Shown here piece after piece: positions 35,385 to 43,519 of a stretch of 60,652 nucleotides of DNA; the first letter of the stretch is position 1; each line of letters begins with the position of its first letter. The stretch is taken from assembly GCA_964440935.1 (NCBI GenBank), contig CAYTTY010000019.1, forward strand, positions 1 to 60,652, in the 5' to 3' direction. The notes beneath the pieces are model-generated. The model ran no database searches. It had not been told where the DNA came from and saw only the letters and a list, made by a program, of their open reading frames with translations. This DNA comes from WJJR01 sp964440935 (GTDB lineage: Bacteria; Zixibacteria; MSB-5A5; WJJR01). The translations under genes were made by a program, and so were the position numbers.

Positions 35385-35442
35385 AGAATCTCATGACGGG
35401 GCGTCCCAGGTGCCCGGTTATAGCGACAATAGGGGAGAATCC

Positions 35443-36135
35443 CTAACATTTCACATGTGTCCGACGCGGCTTACGCTTCAGCGCCTTCTGGATGTACGGA
35501 ACCGCATCCGGCGTCTTGCAGTTGGTTTCCCCGTGATCGACCTCGACGGTGCCGATTGTCCCGGCGGCGGCAATGGCCTCCTCCGCCAAATGTCGACGAA
35601 ACACACCGATTGCAATCACAGCACCGTTCATCGAGTGCCGGGCGCGATTGGGGGCCTTGTGTATCTCTTTCACAATCGTCTTTAGGTAGCGCTTGCAGTC
35701 GTCGTCGGTGATGTCTGCAAGATTGTCCTTTAATGCCGAGGCCAATCCACTGTAACCAGTGGCGCAGACAAACTCCTGTTTGGATGTCATCAACTGCTCG
35801 ATCTTCTTTTTGGCAAACGGCGTCCGGGTGACCACGCCCGACACCATATCGGATAACAGGTGGTAGTTGATTCCGGCAACCCATCGGTTGATCTGAGAGG
35901 CAGTTAACTGCTGAGGATCAACGATCATCGTGGCAAGTGTCTGGGCATCAGTATTTCCGGTGTCCCACAGTTGCAGCGCCAATTCATGATCGACCCTGAT
36001 CTTTTTCTTCAGCGATCCGAGCTTGGCAAAGCTGACGCCGTACAGATTGTCGCCCGCGCCGTGACGTTTGTAGATCTTTACGTTTTGCGGCGTCCCCATC
36101 TTCTTAAGTTCCGCGATCGCCTGTTTGAGAGTCAT
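35443..36135 (-). CDS. DNA alkylation repair-like (AlkD-type HEAT) protein
   Basis: A 230-residue all-helical protein with the layout of the AlkD family (DNA alkylation repair HEAT-like glycosylases). It opens with MTLKQAIAELKKMGTPQNVKIYKRHG and continues KIRVDHELALQLWDTGNTDAQTLATMIV. The middle has NRWVAGINYHLLSDMV, and the end carries a basic tail. AlkD removes bulky cationic 3- and 7-alkyl purines; whether this branch does so cannot be told. The ATG at 36135 has GAGGAG upstream and begins the domain; an in-frame ATG at 36201 was rejected. It diverges from the sigma-factor operon. Confidence 0.75.
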   Translation of the reverse strand: MTLKQAIAELKKMGTPQNVKIYKRHGAGDNLYGVSFAKLGSLKKKIRVDHELALQLWDTGNTDAQTLATMIVDPQQLTASQINRWVAGINYHLLSDMVSGVVTRTPFAKKKIEQLMTSKQEFVCATGYSGLASALKDNLADITDDDCKRYLKTIVKEIHKAPNRARHSMNGAVIAIGVFRRHLAEEAIAAAGTIGTVEVDHGETNCKTPDAVPYIQKALKRKPRRTHVKC

Positions 36136-36249
36136 CCCGCCAATCTCCTCTGCTTCTTTCGGTAGATGATCGTGCAAATTCTCAACATGATCCAATGTCA
36201 CAGTACGATCAATTCAATCGTGATTGCAATACGGTGTGCCGGGCCGGGG

Positions 36250-36276
36250 GGCGCCTCTTTAGGTGGTGCCTTTTTT
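36250..36276 (+). terminator. Terminator-like hairpin in the leader of the sigma-factor operon
   Basis: GGCGCC pairs with GGTGCC (one G-T) around a nine-base loop and is followed at once by TTTTTT. It is oriented with the sigma gene but lies upstream of it, with no plus-strand gene before it. It may be an attenuator of the operon or the end of a small RNA started in the 100 bases after 36136. Confidence 0.55.
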
Positions 36277-36312
36277 ATTGTCCCCCAGCCTGTTACACTA
36301 CAACCTAACCGT

Positions 36313-36915
36313 ATGGCCACTGAGCCGTCTAAGCATCAGATGGAAGGAGACGATGCCGCCATTGTTCAACAGGTGTTGTCCGGGGACGTCGATGCCTTCC
36401 GGAGTTTGGTCGAACGCCACAGCCGACGGGTCTTTGCGATGGCTTATCGAATGACAGGAAACGAAAACGACGCCGACGATATCGTGCAGGATGCCTTCAC
36501 CAAAGCGTATCGTCAGCTCAACAAGTTCGAATCGCGCGCCAATTTTGGCACCTGGCTCTATCGCATCGCCGCCAACTGCGCACTCGACCACCTGCGTTCC
36601 CGCAAAGTGCGCGATGAAGTCGATCAACCGCTGGATGATCGCGGTACATCGGTGCTCGATGTCATCCCGGCAACCCGGGAGAGTCCTGATGTGCATGTAC
36701 AGGGTCGCGAGATTCGTGAGCAGATCACCGCGGCTTTGGGGCAACTGACCGTGGCTGAACGCGCGGCGTTTGTGATGCGGCACTTCGACGACATGCCGAT
36801 CCGTGAGGTCGGCGCCGCGCTCAAACTCAAAGACAACGCGACCAAAAACACCATTTTCCGCGCGGTGCAGAAACTGCGCAAAGCGCTGGAACCGGCATTG
36901 GGTGATTCGCGATGA
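36313..36915 (+). CDS. ECF-type RNA polymerase sigma factor
   Basis: A 200-residue sigma-70 family factor of ECF size. Region 2 spans about residues 25-100 (DAFRSLVERHSRRVFAMAYR, then DADDIVQDAFTKAYRQL, and FGTWLYRIAANCALDHLR). Region 4 spans about 145-195 (QLTVAERAAFVMRHFDDM, then VGAALKLKDNATKNTIFRAV). It should redirect RNA polymerase to a small regulon, probably including its own operon. The start is uncertain: the ATG at 36313 lacks a clear RBS, and a second ATG occurs 9 codons later. Its stop overlaps the anti-sigma start (ATGA), so the pair is coupled. Confidence 0.9.
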   Translation: MATEPSKHQMEGDDAAIVQQVLSGDVDAFRSLVERHSRRVFAMAYRMTGNENDADDIVQDAFTKAYRQLNKFESRANFGTWLYRIAANCALDHLRSRKVRDEVDQPLDDRGTSVLDVIPATRESPDVHVQGREIREQITAALGQLTVAERAAFVMRHFDDMPIREVGAALKLKDNATKNTIFRAVQKLRKALEPALGDSR

Positions 36916-37664
36916 TACACGTGAGCGAAGAACAACTGGTCCTGTTTCACTACGGTGACGCCGATGATCATGCCGTCATCCGTGAACACCTCGACACCTG
37001 CGATGCATGCCGTGCCGAGTATGAACGGCTGCGACAAATTCTCGACGCCGTGAGTGACCTGCCGGTACCGGAACGTGGTGCGGGATACGGCGACGAGGTC
37101 TGGCAGCGGGTGCATCCGAATATCGCAACAGAAACATCGGTAAAGACCACGTCGATCATCCCATGGCGCACCGTTTGCTGGGTGGCCGCCGTTGCCGCAG
37201 CGCTCGTACTCGCATTCCTGAGCGGACGGTCGTCACAAGAGCCTGATCCCCAGCCGCAACTGGCGCAGGAGGATACGGTCAACAAGGTGCTGCTCGTGGC
37301 GATGAACGAACATCTTGAGCGCACCTCGATGATGCTGGTCGAATTGGTGAATGCCGACGGAAACGGAACGGTGCGCATCGGCCCTGAGCAGTCACGCGCG
37401 CGTGAACTGGTCTCGGATAACCGTCTCTACCGCCAGGCCGCACAACGGGAAGGCGATAAGGCGATGGCGATGCTGCTCGGTCAGATCGAACGCGTGTTGA
37501 TGGAAGTGGCGAACGCGCCGAGTGAAATGCCGTCGGAAGACTACGAAATCGTCCGTCGCGACATTCAAAACGACGGGCTCATATTCAAAGTTCGCGTGTT
37601 GCAGTCCCGTGTCGATTTTGAGGAATCGGGTACCGTGAGCGATTCTCTACCGGGGGCAATCTAA
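36912..37664 (+). CDS. Zinc-finger anti-sigma factor, single-pass membrane protein
   Basis: A 250-residue protein. Its N-terminus has the zf-HC2 anti-sigma zinc motif HLDTCDAC (His 26, Cys 30, Cys 33), which clamps ECF factors. One transmembrane helix lies near 87-105 (CWVAAVAAALVLAFLSG), followed by a 145-residue extracytoplasmic part that is helical and charged (LLVAMNEHLERTSMMLVELV). A signal sensed outside would release the sigma factor. It overlaps the sigma gene by 4 bases; the next gene starts within 25 bases. Confidence 0.88.
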   Translation: MIHVSEEQLVLFHYGDADDHAVIREHLDTCDACRAEYERLRQILDAVSDLPVPERGAGYGDEVWQRVHPNIATETSVKTTSIIPWRTVCWVAAVAAALVLAFLSGRSSQEPDPQPQLAQEDTVNKVLLVAMNEHLERTSMMLVELVNADGNGTVRIGPEQSRARELVSDNRLYRQAAQREGDKAMAMLLGQIERVLMEVANAPSEMPSEDYEIVRRDIQNDGLIFKVRVLQSRVDFEESGTVSDSLPGAI

Positions 37665-37685
37665 CAGATGAAGGGGATGGCAGCC

Positions 37686-39131
37686 ATGACTCGTACACTA
37701 CTCGCACTGCTACTGACTTTTACCCTACTCGGTCCGGTTTGGGCTTCTGATGGGGATGTCTGGCACATTGATGAGGGAACGCTGTTCGCTCAGGGCGTTG
37801 GATTGTCCGACGAGGAGTCTGGATCCAGTGCCTACGATCAAGCCCTGGAAGCGTATGAACGCGCTACACGGGCGCTCGATAATCGCAACTGGGAGAATGC
37901 GGTTGATGAATTCGAGAGAGTCATCAGTATAAAGGGCCAGCGTGTCGACGCGTCGCTGTACTGGTTGGCCTACTCCCTCAATAAGCTGAACAAGCGCGCC
38001 GAAGCGCTCGATGCGTTGGCCAAACTACAGAGTTCGTCGTTCTCCAACAGTCGTTGGCGCGAGGATGCCAAGGCGCTCGAGTACCAGATTCGCGAGGCCT
38101 CAGGGCAGAAGATTTCGCCGGAGCTGGCCGAAGACGAAGAGCTCAAGCTGATGATCATCAACAATCTGATTCACACCGACCCGCAACGGGCTGTGCCGCT
38201 GCTTGAGAAATTGCTGCAGGAGAACAATCCGCCGCAGATTAAGGAACGTGCACTGTTTGTCCTCGCACAGAGTGAGACCGAACGTGGCTTTGCCATAATC
38301 GCCGATTATGCGAGGGGGGCAGGGGAGCCGGACTTGCAAATGAGAGCGGTCGAGTATCTTGGGGTCTTCGGGGATGGTAACACGGGAGCTTTGCTCGAGG
38401 ACATCTACCGATCCTCGACGGACACCGATGTCAAACGCAAGATCCTCGAGAGTTTCATGATTGCCGATGAAAACGACCGCCTGCTGTCGGTGGCGCGCGA
38501 AGAAAACGACAAGCGGTTGCGCATGAAGGCGATCGAACAGTTAGGTGTCAACGACCAGGTCGAAGCCCTATGGGAGTTGTATCAGGTCGAGACCGACGAT
38601 GACGTGAAGCGCAAGTTGATCGAGGGTTTCATGATCGCCGACGCGTCGGGCAAGCTCCAATCGATTGCCCGCGGCAGTGATGTGACAGCGCTGCGTCTGA
38701 AAGCCGTCGAACAGTTGGGCATTCTCGATGAGAGTGACATGCTCTGGGACATCTACCAAGAGGAGAATGAGACCGACGTTCGCGCGGCGATTCTCACTGG
38801 GATCTGGCTGAGTGATGATGTTGATCGGCTGATCGACGTTGCGAAAACCGAGGCCGATCCCCGACTGCGCCGCGCCGCGATCGAAAAGCTCGGCCTCAGC
38901 GATGGTGTTCGTGTCGAGCAGGCGGTGACGACGCTGTACATGGATGAGACCGATGACAGCGTGAAGCGTAAACTCCTTGAAGCGATGTTTCTCCAGGACA
39001 ACGTCGACGGGCTCATCCAAATCGCACGAACCGAGAAGGACCCGCAACTGCGTCGCGATGCGGTGGAGAAGCTCAGCATCATGGATTCCGAAGAAGCGAC
39101 CGACTTTTTGCTGCAGTTATTGGAAGACTAA
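37686..39131 (+). CDS. Exported TPR/HEAT-repeat protein
   Basis: A 481-residue protein with a signal peptide (TRTLLALLLTFTLLGPVWA). Residues about 45-135 are TPR-like (YDQALEAYERATRALDNRNWENAVDEF). From about 150 onward are HEAT-type alpha-solenoid repeats in units of about 31 residues (DTDVKRKILESFMIADENDR, then LRMKAIEQLGVNDQVEALWE). The gene follows the sigma/anti-sigma pair, so it is probably induced with them. Such periplasmic solenoids usually bind other proteins. AAGGGG lies before the ATG at 37686; an ATG at 37668 is also in frame. Confidence 0.75.
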   Translation: MTRTLLALLLTFTLLGPVWASDGDVWHIDEGTLFAQGVGLSDEESGSSAYDQALEAYERATRALDNRNWENAVDEFERVISIKGQRVDASLYWLAYSLNKLNKRAEALDALAKLQSSSFSNSRWREDAKALEYQIREASGQKISPELAEDEELKLMIINNLIHTDPQRAVPLLEKLLQENNPPQIKERALFVLAQSETERGFAIIADYARGAGEPDLQMRAVEYLGVFGDGNTGALLEDIYRSSTDTDVKRKILESFMIADENDRLLSVAREENDKRLRMKAIEQLGVNDQVEALWELYQVETDDDVKRKLIEGFMIADASGKLQSIARGSDVTALRLKAVEQLGILDESDMLWDIYQEENETDVRAAILTGIWLSDDVDRLIDVAKTEADPRLRRAAIEKLGLSDGVRVEQAVTTLYMDETDDSVKRKLLEAMFLQDNVDGLIQIARTEKDPQLRRDAVEKLSIMDSEEATDFLLQLLED

Positions 39132-39144
39132 AGCGAGGTGAGTG

Positions 39145-40212
39145 ATGACGTGGAAGATGATCCTGCTCAGCGCGGTTGGCTGCGTCCTGGCCCTGACCAT
39201 GAACGCGCTTGCAGCCGACCAGCCGCCCGATGTGAAAAACACCACGATGACAACGCAAATTCTGACCGGCTCTCTCGAACGGACCTTCGATGAGTTGACA
39301 CGTGACTACGGCGATCCGATCTGGGTCGGATACTATGCGCCGTTGCGTGACGACTACAGTATTTGCTGCGGCGATTGGGATTGCCGTCATTGCCTGTGCA
39401 AGCTGGAATCACGCCGCAGTTCGTTCAATATGAACAGCACCGACGACATTCTGGATCATGGCGATTTGATGGTGTTGGTACGGATCGATGACCACGAGAT
39501 CGATCGGATCCGGGCGTTCTCGGAGGACTGTCCGCTCGATGCGGATGATGTGCCGTTTATCTGGCTCGACGGTGTGTCTTCGTCGGCCAGCATTCGGTGG
39601 TTGAGCGGATTGGTTGAAGCCGGAGAGCGGCGGTATGACGATGATGATGTGATTGAAAAGGCGATCAGCACCATCGCACTGCATGATGATCCGACCGTCC
39701 TGACCGCATTGAAGCGATTTGTGGAGCATGATCAGCCCGAGGAACTGCGTGAACAAACAGTCTTCTGGATCGGCTCGGTGGGAGGGCACGACGCGGTCGA
39801 TATCCTCCTGGAGATACGGGATACGGATCCAAGTTCCGAGGTGCGCGAGAAAGTCGTGTTCGCGCTCACACTCCCCGATGTTCCGGAAGCAACCGATGCA
39901 CTGATCGAGATTGCGCGCAATGATCGGGACAGCGAGTTGCGTGGCAACGCACTGTTCTGGCTCTCGAATGAAGCCGGGGAGAGAGCAGCCGCGGCGATCG
40001 AAAATGCCCTGGAGAATGACCCCGATACGGACGTCAAAGAACGTGCGGTCTTCGCACTCAGCAACCTCCCTAACGACGAAGGGATTCCCAAGCTGATTCA
40101 TGTCGCGCGCACCAACCGCAATCCCGAAGTGCGCAAGCAGGCGATCTTCTGGCTGGGGCAGTCAGATGATCCGCGGGTGCTGGACTTCTTTGAGGACATA
40201 CTCGCGGAGTAG
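39145..40212 (+). CDS. Exported HEAT-repeat protein with a cysteine cluster
   Basis: A 355-residue protein with a signal peptide (LLSAVGCVLALTMNALA). It has a beta-like N-terminal part containing the cysteine cluster ICCGDWDCRHCLC (near 74-86). From about 170 to the end are HEAT repeats (PEELREQTVFWIGSVGG, SSEVREKVVFALTLPDVPEA, NPEVRKQAIFWLGQSDDP). The cysteines could bind a metal or form disulfides after export. It is the last gene of the sigma operon and resembles its neighbour in repeat style, suggesting a working pair. GAGGTGAGTG precedes the ATG; a GTG one codon upstream is in frame. Confidence 0.75.
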   Translation: MTWKMILLSAVGCVLALTMNALAADQPPDVKNTTMTTQILTGSLERTFDELTRDYGDPIWVGYYAPLRDDYSICCGDWDCRHCLCKLESRRSSFNMNSTDDILDHGDLMVLVRIDDHEIDRIRAFSEDCPLDADDVPFIWLDGVSSSASIRWLSGLVEAGERRYDDDDVIEKAISTIALHDDPTVLTALKRFVEHDQPEELREQTVFWIGSVGGHDAVDILLEIRDTDPSSEVREKVVFALTLPDVPEATDALIEIARNDRDSELRGNALFWLSNEAGERAAAAIENALENDPDTDVKERAVFALSNLPNDEGIPKLIHVARTNRNPEVRKQAIFWLGQSDDPRVLDFFEDILAE

Positions 40213-40239
40213 GACGAGCACCATCCATTACAGAACAAA

Positions 40240-40265
40240 ACGTCCCGTCCTCGCGGACGGGACGT
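40240..40265. terminator. Bidirectional terminator between convergent genes
   Basis: ACGTCCCGTCC pairs perfectly with GGACGGGACGT around TCGC. It lies between the end of the HEAT gene and the end of the leftward porin gene. The minus-strand exit has TTTTG; the plus-strand exit has CTCAGCCCCCC. Confidence 0.75.
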
Positions 40266-40296
40266 CTCAGCCCCCCTAAAGGCACTTCGCTGCAGT

Positions 40297-41364
40297 TTAG
40301 AATGCAATCACCGATTGCAGGTAGACGATATCGTTGGATGATCCCTCTGCCAGACGGTATTCGGCACGCAATTGCGCATTGTCGAACACTTGATAGCCAG
40401 CGCCACCGGAGCCGGAAAAATGGGTCAAGCCATCGTCGGGACGGTATGCATCGCCGCGAACGACGCCGAATACCCGGCCCTGACGATACAAGCTCTGGAC
40501 ATAATACCCAAGATCCTGGTAACGGCCCGAGTTCAAGTCACGGCGACGACTGATGAACTCACCTTTGAGTTCTACTGTTTCGAATTCCAACGACGCATCG
40601 AAGCCGAACATCCGGCTTTGCTGGGTGTTGTCCTCGAGATAACCCGCGGCGAATGAAGTGCCGAATTCGATAAACTCATTCATAAACAACCCAAACCGCG
40701 CGCCATACGCCTCCGTCGGGAGCACACTTCGCTCTGCGTCCAGATCGGCGGCGATCAGCGGTTCCGGCAACTGATTCACTTCGTTGACTCGCAACGCCGG
40801 TGATGTCCCGAAGCCGTTGACAGCAAAGACCGCGAGATTGCTCCACGTGGTCTTCGCGTAGAACTGTGCTCCCAAGTCATTCCACCCCTGGTGGGTGTTG
40901 GTAATGACGAGGGGCAGCGAGACCAGTGGCCGGTCAATGGAGCGATACGAGCGCCAATCGATTCCGAACGGTACATCGAATTGTCCCACCACAAATCCCG
41001 TCTCCCGGAACTGGAGTGGATCATTCGGGTTCGGTTGGCCGTCCCATACGTAGACTCTCCAGTCGATGAAAGCTTCATCGACGGCGACTTCGCGAGCCTC
41101 AGAAGCATAGGCGACTTCCATTTCAGCACTGACCATGTGATTGATGTCCGACGACAGGCCCAGGACGAATTGCCCGATCTGGAAGTCGTTATTGCCGACC
41201 GCCACATTGCCCTCGACCGCGCGAACGTCCAAATGGCCGTTCACTTTGACATTACCGTTACTCAGTGTCTGTGCTGTGCCGCCGGCTGCGGTTACAAGAA
41301 TGAACAATACCGTCAACACGGTTGTGATCGTCATCCAGCGGTTCCCATTGTCTCTGCTGCTCAT
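40297..41364 (-). CDS. Outer-membrane porin-like protein
   Basis: A 355-residue exported barrel. The signal peptide (MTITTVLTVLFILVTAAGGTAQ) is followed by alternating strands (VKVNGHLDVRAVEGNV, AEMEVAYASEAREVAVDEAFIDW, GFVVGQFDVPFG), ending in LQSVIAF with a C-terminal Phe. The strand pattern and the GQFDVPFG segment resemble phosphate-selective OprO/OprP-like and related 'porin' families of FCB bacteria. The ATG at 41364 follows GGGGGACATC; an ATG further up (41466) adds an unlikely 34-residue leader. It converges with the sigma operon. Confidence 0.75.
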   Translation of the reverse strand: MSSRDNGNRWMTITTVLTVLFILVTAAGGTAQTLSNGNVKVNGHLDVRAVEGNVAVGNNDFQIGQFVLGLSSDINHMVSAEMEVAYASEAREVAVDEAFIDWRVYVWDGQPNPNDPLQFRETGFVVGQFDVPFGIDWRSYRSIDRPLVSLPLVITNTHQGWNDLGAQFYAKTTWSNLAVFAVNGFGTSPALRVNEVNQLPEPLIAADLDAERSVLPTEAYGARFGLFMNEFIEFGTSFAAGYLEDNTQQSRMFGFDASLEFETVELKGEFISRRRDLNSGRYQDLGYYVQSLYRQGRVFGVVRGDAYRPDDGLTHFSGSGGAGYQVFDNAQLRAEYRLAEGSSNDIVYLQSVIAF

Positions 41365-41953
41365 GATGTCCCCCGTCCTTTTCTGACCACCGCTGTCTCC
41401 GTGAAATTCGTGCGGTGTACGCAAAGGCGGATCAGCAATCGCATTGCCAGAACTCGCTGGGGCCACAGGTTTTGGATGTCAGATCAGTTGGAGGATGTTT
41501 GAATGTAGTCTGATAGGGCAGGGAGTTAAAGTGTTACTTTGAGGCGTGACGGGGGGATTTCATCAGAAAGACCTTGGGGACTATCCCATAGGTCAGGGAG
41601 GTGTAACCATAGAGTCCAGGTCGCGGTGTGATTATAGCGGTTGTCAGAACTATCTTCCGATTGAGCAGGCGATGTAAACGGGGCGCCCGTGCTACATTGC
41701 TCCGCAACAAGAGCTGTCCGAATTTCCAGTGTAGATAAAAAGAGAGCGCCCTCTCCGTTTGCAAGTACCAGCCGTCTCTCGACGAATGGAGGGAAAAGAA
41801 GAAAGAGGGCGCTCAGGTCAATGATGTCGTAACCAAGTTGTCTCTCGCCAGACCCACCTTACATACTGCCTCCAGGGCCGGCTTGTTTCCGTCAAATACA
41901 ATTATCTGCCAATTAACTGACGATTTTTGACAGGATTATGTCCGATTCAAGTT
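41365..41953. other. Gene-free stretch with a spaced inverted repeat
   Basis: No convincing gene. GAGCGCCCTCT (41744-41754) and AGAGGGCGCTC (41804-41814) form a perfect 11-base inverted repeat with a 49-base, purine-rich spacer. The arrangement could be a structured RNA, an operator or a remnant element. The right part should contain the upstream region of the porin and the end of the triple-repeat gene. Confidence 0.45.
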
Positions 41954-43180
41954 CTACTCAAAATCAACGCGCTCGAAGTCATCCCACTCGATCTCAACGA
42001 GTTTACCGTCATCGGTGTCAATGAAGATGCCTTTGTTGTCATCATCGACGTCATTGGAGCCGCGCAACTCCAAACGGGTACCGTTGCGCAATGTGAGCGA
42101 AGCCGACCGGCTCGAACGGCGTTCGATCGACGCAATCTCTTGCAGCTCAATGTCGTACTCGATATAGTCCTCTTCGCCGTTGATGAATTCCCAAGTGTAG
42201 CGTTCGTCATTGTCCCAGGTGATTTCACCGGTGAATCGGTCACCGCGATCATCGGTGACGGTGCCGCGCAGACGGTGACCTCCATCGAAATCATCATACA
42301 TTGGCTGCATGTGAGCCGGCGGTGTCATGAAGGTCAGCTTTTCGAATTCATCCCACTCGACTTTGATTTGTCCGAGTCCGGGTACTAACACGTAGATGCC
42401 CCGATTGCCCGAATCGACATCGTTGGAACCGGACAGTTCCATCTCTCGTCCTGACTTCAACACGACATTGCATGACCGGCTTGAATTGCGTTCGATCGAC
42501 TCAATCGCCTCGAAGCGAATCTCGCGATCGCGGCCGCGCTGATCGCCATCGAGGATGTCCGACGTGTAGATTTCGTCGGCATCCCACATCACAAAACCGA
42601 TGAATTCAGCACCCTCCTCGGTCACAATATGGCCATAGAGACGCTCCATTGAGCCACGTGGCGGTGCGTAGCCGTCTGGCTCGGGATAGAACTCGACTCG
42701 ATCAATATCGCTCCATTCGAGCTCGATGGTGCCTTCGCCGTCGATGAACACCTCGATCCCGCGGATGCCGGATCCTAAATCGGAGCCGGAATCCTCGAAC
42801 CGAATCCGTTCCCCGCTTTTGAGCTGAACCGTGGCCCGGCCGCGAGAGAGGGGTTCGATCTCAACAATATGTCCGAAGCGGAGTTGCGAGGATGAGTTCC
42901 AGTTCCAGTTGACATCGTCACCGCGGATATGCAGCCCGAAGATCTCGATGCCGCCGCGGTTGCGTTTGCGACGCGACTCGTAGCGCTCATCGTCGTACTT
43001 CGTCGCGTCGATGAGATCATCCCAGAATCCCTCGTTTTTGTCCCACCGAATGCGCCCGGTGTATTTATCCCCCCACTCGGTATAGACAGTGCCGAAAATG
43101 TAACCGTGGTCCCTGGCGATTGCTTCCGTGCACAGGACCACGACAAAGGTGATAGCCGCCAAAATCAACGCACGTTGCAT
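41954..43180 (-). CDS. Exported protein with three internal repeats, family unknown
   Basis: A 408-residue protein with a signal peptide (LILAAITFVVVLCTEAIA). Three repeats of about 110-135 residues follow. Each opens G.V.TE.GD.F.G.I.WD.DE, continues I..IER.SSRSA.V.LKSG...EL.GSNDV, and closes NRGI.V...G.G.I.VEWDDFE.V.F. They start near residues 27, 178 and 299; the first is longer and divergent. The pattern is beta-rich, acidic and tryptophan-bearing. No named family was recognised. No operon partner is obvious. The ATG has AGGAGG 7 to 8 bases upstream (CCTCC at 43188-43192 on the plus strand). Confidence 0.65.
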   Translation of the reverse strand: MQRALILAAITFVVVLCTEAIARDHGYIFGTVYTEWGDKYTGRIRWDKNEGFWDDLIDATKYDDERYESRRKRNRGGIEIFGLHIRGDDVNWNWNSSSQLRFGHIVEIEPLSRGRATVQLKSGERIRFEDSGSDLGSGIRGIEVFIDGEGTIELEWSDIDRVEFYPEPDGYAPPRGSMERLYGHIVTEEGAEFIGFVMWDADEIYTSDILDGDQRGRDREIRFEAIESIERNSSRSCNVVLKSGREMELSGSNDVDSGNRGIYVLVPGLGQIKVEWDEFEKLTFMTPPAHMQPMYDDFDGGHRLRGTVTDDRGDRFTGEITWDNDERYTWEFINGEEDYIEYDIELQEIASIERRSSRSASLTLRNGTRLELRGSNDVDDDNKGIFIDTDDGKLVEIEWDDFERVDFE

Positions 43181-43296
43181 CGATAAACCTCCTATGTCGT
43201 GCAGGGTCCGGATAGCCCGCGAATGGGCGTTATATGCCGATTACGAAGGAATTAGTCGCAGGTTTCACGGAATTGGGGTTAAGGCCAACTTGGGAT

Positions 43297-43316
43297 CGCC
43301 GAGCCCCAGCTCGGCG
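43297..43316. repeat. GCCGAGCCCCAGCTCGGC palindromic repeat
   Basis: The 20-base block CGCCGAGCCCCAGCTCGGCG recurs in inverted orientation at 51182-51201. GCCGAG and CTCGGC are its arms. It lies in the 340-base gap before trpS. Confidence 0.55.
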
Positions 43317-43457
43317 TGAGGGGGCAACCGCCCGAAGCCGCGAGCAACAGCTGATGCTCCGTTCCGCCCGGAATGACACCGGGTTATCCATGCGTTGCAA
43401 TCCCAACAAAAGGCTGACAATCCCTCCCGTATATGCTTAATTCCCGCTCTTGCCTCG

Positions 43458-43481
43458 GGGAGGGCGAGCCTCCCGGCGAGC
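43458..43481. repeat. GGGAGGGCGAGCCTCCC repeat, copy 1
   Basis: GGGAGGGCGAGCCTCCCGGC followed by GAGC; identical 24-base blocks occur at 44598-44621, a near copy at 51008, and both orientations within 53206-53278. GGGAGG and CCTCCC form the hairpin arms. This copy lies about 40 bases before the trpS start. Confidence 0.75.
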
Positions 43482-43519
43482 ACTTTTTTGCAAGCCTCAA
43501 TCCTTAACAGAGGTATTCC

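Noticed and set aside
43181..43519. A T-box or Trp leader before trpS
   Set aside because: No T-box core or specifier stem was recognisable; the region is made of palindromic repeats.
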